A stretch of 64,000 nucleotides of DNA from Flectonema sp. DT1601 (taxonomy: Eukaryota > Euglenozoa > Diplonemea > Diplonemida > Diplonemidae): contig OZ025785.1 in assembly GCA_964019425.1 (NCBI GenBank), positions 829,501 to 893,500 on the forward strand, read 5' to 3'. Numbering within the stretch: position 1 is the stretch's first letter; each line of letters begins with the position of its first letter. Shown one piece after another: positions 1 to 9,867 of the stretch. Under the pieces are notes generated by a model, which worked only from the letters and a program-made list of their open reading frames with translations, searched no databases and had not been told where the DNA came from. Made by a program: the position numbers and the translations under genes.

Positions 1-2964
1 TAAACTCTGCACCTGTTGCATCTGACCCGGCACCTGCTGCTGCTGCTGCTGCTGCGCCATTTGCTGCTGTTGTTGCAACTGCAGCTGTTGTTGCTGCTGT
101 TGTTGCTGTTGTTGCTGCTGCTGCTGCTGTTGCTGCAGTTGCTGCTGTTGTTGTTGTTGCTGTAACAGTTGCTGCTGCTGCTGCTGCTGTTGTTGTTGCT
201 GTTGCTGTTGCTGCTGCTGTTGTTGCTGTTGCTGCTGCTGCTGTTGTTGCTGGAGTTGCTGTTGGTGGGTCTGCTGTTGGTGGGTCTGTTGGGCCGCTTG
301 CTGCTGTTGTTGCTGCTGTTGTTGTTGCTGCTGGTAAAACAGTTGCTGCTGTTGTTGGGACTGGGCTTGTGGTAGCTGCGCAGGCTGCGGGTTGACTTGA
401 TGTTGAAGATGATGATGCTGCTGATAGAAGAATTGCTGCTGCTGTTGCTGCTGGAGCTGCTGTTGCTGTGCCTGTGCAGCTTGAGCTGCTTGCTGTGCAT
501 CAGCTTGGTCTTTTTCATCTTTTCCTCCCTTGACTTGCTGCGGTTGCTGAAGCGGCTGAACCTTTGATTGCTGAGCCTGCTGCGCTCTCTGTTGAGCTTC
601 CTGTGCCTGCTGAACTTGCTGTGCCTGGGCTGCAGCCATTTGCGGCTGGTTTGGCTGATTTGGAGCGAGTTGCTGGTATCCAGGTTGCTGCTGATACACT
701 TGCTGCTGCTGTGCTGCAGCCTGCTGCTGTTGTAGAAATTGTTGCTGCTGAACAGTTTGCTGTGTTGGATGAGAGAATCCCTGTTGTTGCTGCTGCTGCT
801 GTTGCTGCTGTTGTTGCACATGAACTTGCTGCTGTACTTGCTGACCGTATGACTGTATTGGAGAAGCTGTGTATTGTGCGTACTGTTGGGGTTGCTGGAA
901 TTGTGATTGCATAAGCTGACCCTGTTGGTACTGCATTGCTTGTTGAACTCCCTGTTGAGCAAATCCAGGCTGTTGAATCATTTGAGCATTCATATGATTA
1001 GTATTATTAGGATCAATACCTGAAGTTCCTGAAACAGGACCACCTGTTGGAACTGTTTCATATTCTTCATCCCAATAAGTTTCATCTCCTTTCCATTCAT
1101 GCTGGAAGGGTTCAAGATCACCCGGCACAGGTGATGTTGATGCAGATGCACCAGAAGCTTTACCATTCTTTATCCTCTGCCACAATCCGGTTGATATCAG
1201 TTTGCTTATCTCTTGTGGTGATTTAAACTTATTACATAAAGGAGGCGTCCAGTTCAGTTCTTTTGATTTGACGTCCTTTGGAGGAACAGCGGACGCGAGT
1301 GCCGTTGATGCAGCTACAGCAGCGCTATTACTTGCGTTACTCAATGGCTTACCTAATAGCTTTGCGATTTCTTCCTTGCGACGTGCAACACTTGCGGCGT
1401 TTGGAGGTGATGCCACAGCAGTTTTTGTGTTTGCAGCTGCCGGTGCTTTCGGTATCACATCTGCTTTAGCTTCTTTCTGTTGAAGCGCTTGGTTTATTTT
1501 ATCAGATGCATTCTTAAAGTCTGCGACCTTCTTCGCTTTCTCAATTTGAGACGTTGTTGGCAACAATTTATCAGCAGCCTTCTCAAGAGGATCGACCTTT
1601 TTCTTCTTGTTAAGCACTTGATCTAAATTCTTCGCATCTAACTTAAGTTGATTTATCTCATTTGTTCTGGTCTGCTTATTGTCTTTGTCAGATGTCTGAT
1701 CTCTCTCATTTACAAAACCAATAAACTTATTTCTCGTTTGGTGTGCCACACCCTTTGACTCCAGTAGCTGGATTTGTTTTATTTAATTTTAGTAGTTTGA
1801 AGGTTAACAAAGTTGTAAACTAAGTAGTAATTTCTGTTGTAACAAAAAAATCAAACTGAAAACATAAATACAAAACCAACAAGAACATACCATTCTACCG
1901 GCAGGACCCTTCTTTTCTCCAACTTTGAGAAGTTCGGCACCGATGCGACCGCCCTCTAATTTTTGTGAAGGAGCAGGAGGAGAGCTAGAAGGTTGTGGAT
2001 CTGCGGCTGGTTTAGGAGCAGGAGATAATTGGCTTTCATAGCATTCTGCTGGTATGGTTAGTGGAGGTGCATCATTCGCTGGCCGCTGTAGGAGCGAAGG
2101 AGTTGGGAGAGCTCCTGTCTGACTAGACTGCAGAGGTAGAGGCATACTGGCTGGCATTACAGGTGGTGACGGTTGCTGTTGCTGTTGTTGATCAGGGAGG
2201 TTAAAGTCATCCTTATTGCGTCTGCTTGGTGGGATGTAAGCAGAACCAGTTGCAGCAAAGTGCTTCCTTTGCTCTTCTTCCTGTCGACGCTGGTCTTCAG
2301 GTCTCGTAACAGCGCTGTGAATAGTTTCCTCATCAACGTCATCTGACCAGTTGAATTGTTTCGCATCTCTTGTTCCTCCATACCTATCAGATTCTATTTG
2401 TTGGGCAATGTTTTCAGCTTGACGCTGTTGCTCGGCAGATAATTTTGTTTTGTCTAATTTTGTTGTGTAGTAATCCTCAGTGTATGTACTTCTTTGTCCT
2501 GTAATCTGTTCATTTGTTTTGAACTGATCCCAGCCTCCGATTCCTCCGTTTTTATTTGATGATGCGGTTGCTTCCAACAGTTCACCACTAGAGTCATCAC
2601 CCAGCCAATGTTCTAGTTGTCTCTCTCTTCCAAGAGCAACTCTCGAGATGTCAGTATCAGTTTTGAACCCATGAATAGAGACGGCTTCGTTCTCTGTTAG
2701 TAAAACATCAATGCAACTGACATACGCAATGTCACTTCCTTTTAGGATTAATTGTTTTCTCGGACAAGACTTTGCATCTCCCTTGTTAGCGGTAGATGTC
2801 TTTAGTCTAGCATGTGATAATAAAATATCAGTTCCACTTCTAGCTGTTAGTACCCCTTCAAATGTTGTGTTTTCTGTTAGTGTCACTTGGACTATTTGGC
2901 CGATTAGATTACTGAAAAGCCACAGCATTCGCTTCGACCCCTCCGACTGCATTGTGGCCGACAT
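1..2964 (-). CDS. ATXN2: Ataxin-2 homologue (Lsm/LsmAD RNA-binding protein), 3' end beyond window
   Basis: Two exons are visible: 2964-1891 (358 codons) and 1767 running off the window start (589 codons, no stop). The intron 1890-1768 has a GTATGT donor and CAG acceptor, phase 0. The first ~75 residues form an Lsm-type SM-ATX domain (MLWLFSNLIGQIVQVTL, then GTDILLSHARLK). Residues ~145-215 match LsmAD (EDYYTTKLDKTKLS, AENIAQQIESDRYGG, then an acidic NWSDDVDEE). The rest is Pro/Gln-rich low complexity with long polyQ tracts encoded by mixed CAG and CAA. In the family these proteins sit in cytoplasmic mRNPs and stress granules and regulate mRNA stability and translation. I chose the ATG at 2964, just before the Lsm domain. 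The frame stays open upstream to a splice-acceptor-like CAG at 3043-3045, so a 5' exon is possible. No clear PAM2 motif was seen. Confidence 0.85.
30..860 (-). repeat. PolyQ-encoding (CAG/CAA)n tract inside ataxin-2
   Basis: On the plus strand this reads as mixed ctg/ttg triplets. It is densest at 30-360, with further blocks near 420-480 and 690-860. In the minus-strand reading frame it encodes long glutamine runs broken by His, Pro and Leu. Mixing CAG with CAA makes it less prone to slippage than a pure CAG tract. Confidence 0.85.
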
Positions 2965-3049
2965 CCCATCAACAGGTTTTATATTCGATGTTAACTCCAC
3001 GGAATTCAAATAATAAGGTGGCGAGTGGAAAGGGCGGCCCACCTGTGGA

Positions 3050-3325
3050 AAGAAATATAATTAATAACTCAAAGATGACGTGGTGAATTCTTCCTTTATA
3101 TTTATTATGATGATTCTGACAAAAGAGAAAAATGAATAAAAGAATAACCACCAAGATGATCACTACTAACTTATTGAAAACTAGCAAAAAAAATAATGAA
3201 GCCTACTTGATTGAACGAGTTTTCCCACCCAACAAAAAGTACTGTTGCTACTGAATCAAGTTCTCAGAAAGGGGGAAAGTAGGGAATTTTTGCTTTCTCT
3301 CTTATTTTTTTTTTTTTTTTTGGGG

Positions 3326-3358
<33 letters not shown>

Positions 3359-4512
3359 CCCTTCTTTATTTCATTTCATTTTTTTTTTTTTTGAAATAAA
3401 AAAATGGCACCTGACTATGATTGATTTGGGGAAAGGGAGAAGTAAGGGAAAGGGAAACACAGGTAATTGGCATTATACCCCCACATCCCCGCAGCAACGG
3501 GTCATTAAATCCCACATAGTGCTTCATCACTGATACAAACGAACTTCATTCCTGACTTTTGTTTTGTTTCCAATTTCGTTCTTAATCTAATTAAGATGCC
3601 AGTAATAAACTAGCGAACCTTTTTCCAAACATATTCATAACATGAAATTAAATAGGCGATTGTAATCAAAATCGGGGGTATAGTCGCTATGGTACTCTTT
3701 GCTCACACCAAAACTAACGTAATCAGTGTTACGGCTATAAAGCCTTTACGTTTTTTTTGTTTTTTTTTGTTTTTTTTTTTTTCTTTCTCTCTCCAAACAC
3801 AGTTGGCAAATTGGGGAACACACACAAAGAGTCAACGAACACAAGACTTTTTCCCAGAATTAGGCATATCTTTTTTTTATTATTTTTTGGTCAGAACTTG
3901 TTTAATGGTAAGCGCCATATTCTCCTTAAATCCTTAATATAGTATAGTTCGACAACATAATTTGAGAAAAAATACTCTTTTAAGACACCACAATCAGTGT
4001 TGCTTAACAGTGCTAAAAGTAATGCTTTTTCGTTTTTTTTTTTTGTTATTTTTCTTTTTTTTTTTTTTTTTTTTATCGTTCTCCTTTTTTTGCACCATTG
4101 ATTATAACACATCCTGTCTTTTATTATTTTTTTTTTTTTTCTAATAAAAAAGATTGCCGACTCAGTGCAATTAGAATGTCAGAATCAAAAATTGTCGCAA
4201 AAAAGTACCCCTTTTTAGTACATCTGTTTTGTTACAGCATAGCGCACAACGTGGTAGATATTCCCTCTTTTTTTTTTTTTTTTTGCTTCTTTCTATTACT
4301 GTCCATTATTTTTCTTTCTTCATATTCTTCTCTGTCTTCCAATTTTTCTCTTATTTTCATCAGTGTGTTACTCTCACTCTGGACGCTTTTTTCCCCCTTC
4401 TTTTTTTTTCGGAAAAAAAAAAGGGGAGGGAAGGGTAGACGTCCATCGTCGGAGAACACGGCGCCTCCTAGCGGAATGATAGCTGCAAATGTCTGGCAAG
4501 GCGGATGTTAAA
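3050..4512. other. Spacer between ataxin-2 and TIM44, homopolymer-rich
   Basis: No gene is supported here. The stretch holds many T runs on the plus strand, including two long runs around a short G run near 3307-3358 and others near 3750-3785, 4040-4075 and 4270-4285. The open frames in it are Phe/Lys-rich products of those homopolymers. It contains the 3' flank of TIM44 and the 5' flank of ataxin-2. Confidence 0.7.
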
Positions 4513-5570
4513 TCACGCCATGGCTTGCATTTTCTGGAACTCTAGGGTTGACATGCTCCATGTCTGTCCAGGCTGGGGTGTGAGTCCAAATACAAAATAC
4601 CAATCCTCTGGAATGTGAGCGTCTCCTGCCTTTACTTCTCCACTGCTGTCTGTCCACTCGTTCTCAACGTGAGCAGAGCATGACACAAAGAATACTGGTT
4701 CTGGCTTTTCCTGTGGGTAATTTTTTTTTTTTTTTTTTCCCCTTTATAAATAAGTGATTAATTTTTTTTAAAAAAAAAAATAATAGTAATACGAACCTCA
4801 TCAACATCAAGGTCGTCCATCTCATCCAGATCGATACCCTTCTCTGACATTGCTTCTCTCTTCTTTACGGAAGGAGCGTGATCAGAATCATCAATAAACA
4901 TCAAACGGTTGAACAGATTAGCTCGTCTTGTTAACAAAAGTTTGCAATTACTCGTCAGTTTATCGTATTGTTTTAGGTGGGGTTCCACATTTAAGTGATA
5001 ACAAGCTTCCGAACACATCTCCAGAAGCCCTTCTTTATCTTTTTTCCAAAAGGCGTCGAGGAAGGCTGGGAGTAGTTTTGACTCTACGTCTTCCAGGAAT
5101 TCTGGTTCAGAAAAGTCAGGGATATTCTTATACAATATTTCGGTTGCCTGTTGTTCAGTACTTTTGTGGCTCGACGAGAGCAGTTTGCTAAATAATTTGA
5201 ATGCCGTGTCATTTTCATCTTTTACAGTTCCAATCGGAATAACAGCGAATTGCTCAGTGTTGATTTCTACACCCGAAACAGTTTGATCGTTTTTCTTCTT
5301 AGTACCTCCTTCCTCATCATCTTCCATTATATCAACTCTTCCCCATTTGTGAATCTGCTTCTTCTCTGGTGATATCATCCTTCCGACAGCGGTATTTCCC
5401 AGATTACTACTAAAACCTTCAACAGCCTGACCTGCCGTAACAAAAGCTCTCAACAGAATAGATTCTTTGTGCTCATGACCTGCTCCAAAATGAGCTCCTA
5501 AACCTGTCTTTTTAGTTGCTACCTCTGAGCACCATCTCACACATAACCTATTGGCCCGTATGCTCGCCAT
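4513..5570 (-). CDS. TIM44: TIM44-family mitochondrial import protein
   Basis: Two exons, 5570-4797 and 4710-4513, give 323 residues. The intron has a GTTCGT donor and CCCACAG acceptor, phase 0. The N-terminus (MASIRANRLCVRWCSE) is Arg-rich and lacks acids at first, like a matrix presequence. The second half matches the Tim44 C-terminal domain: an ILYKNIPDFSEPEFLEDVE segment, then LLPAFLDAFWKKDKEGLLEM and CSEACYHLN. Exon 2 supplies the closing strands (EPVFFVSCSAHVENEW, DWYFVFGL, W-S-M-S-T-L-E). TIM44 anchors mtHsp70 to the TIM23 channel on the matrix side of the inner membrane. At 323 residues it is shorter than typical TIM44 (~430-480 in yeast and animals), so the N-terminal Hsp70-tethering part is reduced; mL45, which shares the fold, is the alternative. 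Its 5' flank from ~5662 is shared with the repeat-protein genes. Confidence 0.82.
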
Positions 5571-5661
5571 CTTATGTGGGCGAAGTGGTAGAAGCAGATT
5601 ACTACTTACAGACCTGAAAACAAATAATGTAATTATTAAAAAAAAAAGATTTGTTAGAACA

Positions 5662-6344
5662 GTATTCAAAACAACTCAACTTAACTATGTCACGCAATAA
5701 GTGATCAATGCATCCCTGTTGTAGTAAAAAGTTTTAATATTACACCGAAGAATAAAAATGTCTCATCATCACGGCCTGGCAATAAAGTTGCGGTAAAGAT
5801 TAATAACCAGCAACAAGCAGAACCGTTGGATAGTAATTTAGATTCAATAAGAGAGTTTCCATAAAAAAGGAATTTCACAATTGATATTGCAAGACAAAAG
5901 TTAATTAAAAGAAAGGAAATATGAAGGAAATATGATGGAACTGGCAGGCCACAGGGAGTGGCGTTCAGACTTACTCAAAGAAACTGACTTAGACGAAGAC
6001 TTTCTTTTACTAAGTTAGAAACTAAAAGCGAAAATAAATTATTAAAAATATTTAGTTTGATTCACATTGCTGTTTGTGATTATTACAAAAAGAAGTTACA
6101 TTTCATTTCTGATTCCCAATTAAACTCTGCTGTCTAAAGCAACCCAAATCAGTGGACAGATGTATTTGAGGAAGCATCATCAAAAGCAGGTGAGACAAAT
6201 TAATTATAAACAAACGAAAATATAACTTCATCAAAATTAATCATTGTAAATACACAAAACTATACTATACTATTCAAGGTACTGACATTAACCAATGAAG
6301 GAAAATATTCTTTATCATTTGATTTTCTTTTTTTGCATGCTTGA
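5662..6344. repeat. Spacer block A of the tandem cluster (upstream of TIM44)
   Basis: Nearly identical by eye to 9190-9867, 13889-14577 and 21524-22212. Similarity begins abruptly at the sequence AGTATTCAAAACAACTCAA and runs to the stop codon of surface-protein copy 1. It therefore holds the 3' flank of copy 1 and, at its low end, the same upstream sequence that precedes copies 1-4. Here that sequence lies in front of TIM44. No coding potential is seen. Confidence 0.85.
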
Positions 6345-9137
6345 TTAGAGCGAACAATTTTCAGTTTTCAAGAGGACTGCTTCCACTTCAACGTCTTTTA
6401 ATTCAAATCTTTTCTCCGAAGAAAAAGGTGATTCGATGTCACTCATTTCATCTTTCCCTTTTCTAAAACAAAAGCAGTAGGTGACAGCAATCACAATACA
6501 GGTCAGGACGACAAGACAAATACTTCCAATAATAATCCACACGTATTTATGATCGTGGTGATGGTCCTCATAATCATCTTCATTAATAGAACTAGCAGCC
6601 ACAACACCTGTTCCACTGAATGCATTGGAACTGTTTGAAGAGTTGGAGAGTGCCGCGACGTCAGATTCAATGATTTCAACAGCGTTGCTGAAGCTCGCTC
6701 CCTGTTCCATCGTCAATTGGTATTCAACATATGATGAACCAGACTCACTAATAGAAACTTCTCTTTCGCTTTCACTCCCTTCAACGCATCCGGCAGCGGC
6801 TCTTAATTCCACCGTTCCAGGACAGGCAAGAGAAACACATTGTGAAGTCGGACACGCAAACACAATGGCAACTTTTTGAACCACAATACCATTCTTGTTT
6901 GCTGACTTCAGAACAGCATCTTTTAACTGATTGAATGATATCTTAGATGGTGAACTCTGTACTTTAAGGAAAGTGTGCAATAAACGTCTGGAGATATCAT
7001 TCTGAACCTTACTATTGCTTCCTTCATGCTTGTCACTGCCGTGATCCTTGCTGTTGCTTTCTTCGTGCTTGTCACTGCCGTGATCATAGCTGTTGCTTTC
7101 TTCGTGCTTGTCACTGCCGTGATCCTTGCTGTTGCTTTCTTCATGCTTGTCACTGCCGTGATCGTAGCTGTTGCTTTCTTCGTGCTTGTCACTGCCGTGA
7201 TCATAGCTGTTGCTTTCTTCGTGCTTGTCACTGCCGTGATCCTTGCTGTTGCTTTCTTCATGCTTGTCACTGCCGTGATCCTTGCTGTTGCTTTCTTCAT
7301 GCTTGTCACTGCCGTGATCCTTGCTGTTGCTTTCTTCGTGCTTGTCACTGCCGTGATCCTTGCTGTTGCTTTCTTCGTGCTTGTCACTGCCGTGATCATA
7401 GCTGTTGCTTTCTTCGTGCTTGTCACTGCCGTGATCCTTGCTGTTGCTTTCTTCATGCTTGTCACTGCCGTGATCCTTGCTGTTGCTTTCTTCATGCTTG
7501 TCACTGCCGTGATCCTTGCTGTTGCTTTCTTCATGCTTGTCACTGCCGTGTTCGTAGCTGTTGCTTTCTTCATGCTTGTCACTGCCGTGATCATAGCTGT
7601 TGCTTTCTTCATGCTTGTCACTGCCGTGATCCTTGCTGTTGCTTTCTTCATGCTTGTCACTGCCGTGATCGTAGCTGTTGCTTTCTTCGTGCTTGTCACT
7701 GCCGTGATCCTTGCTGTTGCTTTCTTCATGCTTGTCACTGCCGTGATCCTTGCTGTTGCTTTCTTCATGCTTGTCACTGCCGTGATCCTTGCTGTTGCTT
7801 TCTTCATGCTTGTCACTGCCGTGATCTTTGCTGTTGCTTTCTTCGTGCTTGTCACTGCCGTGATCGTAGCTGTTGCTTTCTTCATGCTTGTCACTGCCGT
7901 GATCCTTGCTGTTGCTTTCTTCATGCTTGTCACTGCCGTGATCGTAGCTGTTGCTTTCTTCGTGCTTGTCACTGCCGTGATCCTTGCTGTTGCTTTCTTC
8001 ATGCTTGTCACTGCCGTGATCGTAGCTGTTGCTTTCTTCGTGCTTGTCACTGCCGTGATCCTTGCTGTTGCTTTCTTCATGCTTGTCACTGCCGTGATCG
8101 TAGCTGTTGCTTTCTTCATGCTTGTCACTACCGTGATCCTTGCTGTTGCTTTCTTCATGCTTGTCACTGCCGTGATCCTTGCTGTTGCTTTCTTCATGCT
8201 TGTCACTGCCGTGATCTTTGCTGTTGCTTTCTTCGTGCTTGTCACTGCCGTGATCGTAGCTGTTGCTTTCTTCATGCTTGTCACTGCCGTGATCCTTGCT
8301 GTTGCTTTCTTCATGCTTGTCACTGCCGTGATCATAGCTGTTGCTTTCTTCATGCTTGTCACTGCCGTGATCTTTGCTGTTGCTTTCTTCGTGCTTGTCA
8401 CTGCCGTGATCGTAGCTGTTGCTTTCTTCATGCTTGTCACTGCCGTGATCCTTACTGTTGCTTTCTTCGTGCTTGTCACTGCCGTGATCGTAGCTGTTGC
8501 TTTCTTCATGCTTGTCACTGCCGTGATCCTTGCTGTTGCTTTCTTCATGCTTGTCACTGCCGTAATCCTTGCTGTTGCTTTCTTCATGCTTGTCACTGCC
8601 GTGATCTTTGCTGTTGCTTTCTTCGTGCTTGTCACTGCCGTGATCGTAGCTGTTGCTTTCTTCATGCTTGTCACTGCCGTGATCCTTGCTGTTGCTTTCT
8701 TCATGTTTGTCACTGCCGTGATCATAGCTGTTGCTTCCTTCGTGCTTGTCACTGCCGTGATCCTTGCTGTTGCTTTCTTCGTGCTTGTCACTGCCGTAAT
8801 CCTTGCTGTTGCTTTCTTCATGCTTGTCACTGCCGTGATCCTTGCTGTTGCTTTCTTCATGCTTGTCACTGCCGTGATCATAGCTGTTGCTTTCTTCATG
8901 CTTGTCACTGCCGTGATCCTTGCTGTTGCTGTCACCACTCTCTTTCTTTGAGCCATCAGTAAACATGTCATCAGTTGAACTCATCGATGAGTTAGATGAG
9001 GATGAGTTGATATCATCTTTGACAGTTGGCAATAACTTGTCTCCATCATTCGTACCAGTCACGACGCTCGGATTCATATCTTCTGAAGAAAGACAAACCG
9101 CGATCAGCGACACAAATAATATCATGCGAGAACACAT
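6345..9137 (-). CDS. Repeat-stalk type I membrane protein, copy 1 (49 repeats)
   Basis: Single-exon frame of 930 residues from the ATG at 9137; codons further upstream are not ATG. Order of parts: signal peptide (MCSRMILFVSLIAVCLSS); a ~50-residue Ser-rich linker; about 49 copies of a 13-residue repeat (type SNSKDHGSDKHEE, with Y or K at position 4); a conserved ~110-residue membrane-proximal domain with four Cys (FACPTSQC, SLACPG, AGCVEG); a short Asn/Ser linker with NSS sequons; a membrane span (YVWIIIGSICLVVLTCIVIA); and a ~45-residue tail starting with Cys-rich YCFCF and ending TENCSL. The repeat is acidic, His-bearing and lacks N-X-S/T sequons. This suggests an extended hydrophilic stalk at the cell surface. 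I recognise no known family. The juxtamembrane sequence (EDHHHDHKY) resembles copy 5, not copies 2-4. Confidence 0.85.
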   Translation of the reverse strand: MCSRMILFVSLIAVCLSSEDMNPSVVTGTNDGDKLLPTVKDDINSSSSNSSMSSTDDMFTDGSKKESGDSNSKDHGSDKHEESNSYDHGSDKHEESNSKDHGSDKHEESNSKDYGSDKHEESNSKDHGSDKHEGSNSYDHGSDKHEESNSKDHGSDKHEESNSYDHGSDKHEESNSKDHGSDKHEESNSKDYGSDKHEESNSKDHGSDKHEESNSYDHGSDKHEESNSKDHGSDKHEESNSYDHGSDKHEESNSKDHGSDKHEESNSYDHGSDKHEESNSKDHGSDKHEESNSYDHGSDKHEESNSKDHGSDKHEESNSKDHGSDKHEESNSKDHGSDKHEESNSYDHGSDKHEESNSKDHGSDKHEESNSYDHGSDKHEESNSKDHGSDKHEESNSYDHGSDKHEESNSKDHGSDKHEESNSYDHGSDKHEESNSKDHGSDKHEESNSKDHGSDKHEESNSKDHGSDKHEESNSKDHGSDKHEESNSYDHGSDKHEESNSKDHGSDKHEESNSYDHGSDKHEESNSYEHGSDKHEESNSKDHGSDKHEESNSKDHGSDKHEESNSKDHGSDKHEESNSYDHGSDKHEESNSKDHGSDKHEESNSKDHGSDKHEESNSKDHGSDKHEESNSKDHGSDKHEESNSYDHGSDKHEESNSYDHGSDKHEESNSKDHGSDKHEESNSYDHGSDKHEESNSKDHGSDKHEGSNSKVQNDISRRLLHTFLKVQSSPSKISFNQLKDAVLKSANKNGIVVQKVAIVFACPTSQCVSLACPGTVELRAAAGCVEGSESEREVSISESGSSYVEYQLTMEQGASFSNAVEIIESDVAALSNSSNSSNAFSGTGVVAASSINEDDYEDHHHDHKYVWIIIGSICLVVLTCIVIAVTYCFCFRKGKDEMSDIESPFSSEKRFELKDVEVEAVLLKTENCSL
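7011..8930 (-). repeat. 39-bp tandem array, copy 1 (about 49 units)
   Basis: In-frame 39-bp units, all length changes in multiples of 39. A silent variant (gatcttt for gatcctt) recurs at 7823, 8213, 8369 and 8603, spaced 10, 4 and 6 units, which shows segmental duplications within the array. Confidence 0.95.
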
Positions 9138-9189
9138 TTTGTGTAAAATTAAATCTATCGATAAGATAAGAAGTGATGCACAACTCACA

Positions 9190-9867
9190 ATTAGTATTCA
9201 AAACAACTCAATTTAACTATCTCACGCAATAAGAAATCAAAGCATCCCTGTTGTAGTAAAAAATTCTAATATTAAACTGAAGAATAAAAATGTCTCATCA
9301 TCACGGCCTGGCAATAAAGTTGCGGTAAAGATTAACAACCAGCAACAAGCAGAACCGTTGGATAGTAATTTAGATTCAATAAGAGAGTTTCCATAAAAAA
9401 GGAATTTCACAATTGATATTGTAAGAGACAAAAGTTAATTAAAAGAAAGGAATTATGATGGAACTGGCAGGCCACAGGAAGTGGCGTTCAGACATACTTA
9501 AAGAAACTGACTTAGACAAAGACTTTCTTTTACTAAGTTAGAAACCAAAAGTGAAAATAAATTATTAAAAATATTTAGTTTGATTCACATTGCTGTTTGT
9601 GATTATTACAAAAAGAAGTTACATTTCATTTCTGATTCCCAATTAAACTCTGCTGTCTAAAGCAACCCAAAACAGTGGACAGATGTATTTGAGGAAGCAT
9701 CATGAAAAGCAGGAGAGACAAATTAATTATAAACAAACGAAAATATAACTTCATCAAAATTAATCATTGTAAATACACAAAACTATACTATACTATTCAA
9801 GGTACTGACATTAACCAATGAAGGAAAATATTTTTTATCATTTGATTTTCTTTTTTTGCATGCTTGA
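9190..9867. repeat. Spacer block B of the tandem cluster
   Basis: Holds the 5' flank of copy 1 and the 3' flank of copy 2. Near-identical to blocks A, C and D, differing by scattered substitutions and small indels (for example around 9440-9460). No coding potential seen. Confidence 0.85.

Noticed and set aside
1140-1300. PAM2 (poly-A-binding-protein) motif in the ataxin-2 homologue
   Set aside because: The nearest candidate (KELNWTPPL) lacks the conserved Phe-x-Pro core expected of PAM2.
3689-4511. Plus-strand open frames rich in Phe in the ataxin-2/TIM44 spacer
   Set aside because: They are translations of T homopolymers. The part overlapping 4513-4710 is antisense to TIM44 exon 2.
6345-6362. 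C-terminus of the surface proteins (NCSL or KRSI) as a ligand for the nearby PDZ proteins
   Set aside because: Class I PDZ ligands need Ser/Thr at position -2; here it is Cys or Arg. Adjacency alone is weak evidence.
7026-8951. Long plus-strand open frames antisense to the repeat arrays (also 10509-13661, 15219-21296, 22854-28658)
   Set aside because: They have no signal, domain or independent start and arise because the 39-bp unit lacks stops in several frames. The minus-strand frame with a signal peptide and membrane span is the coherent one.
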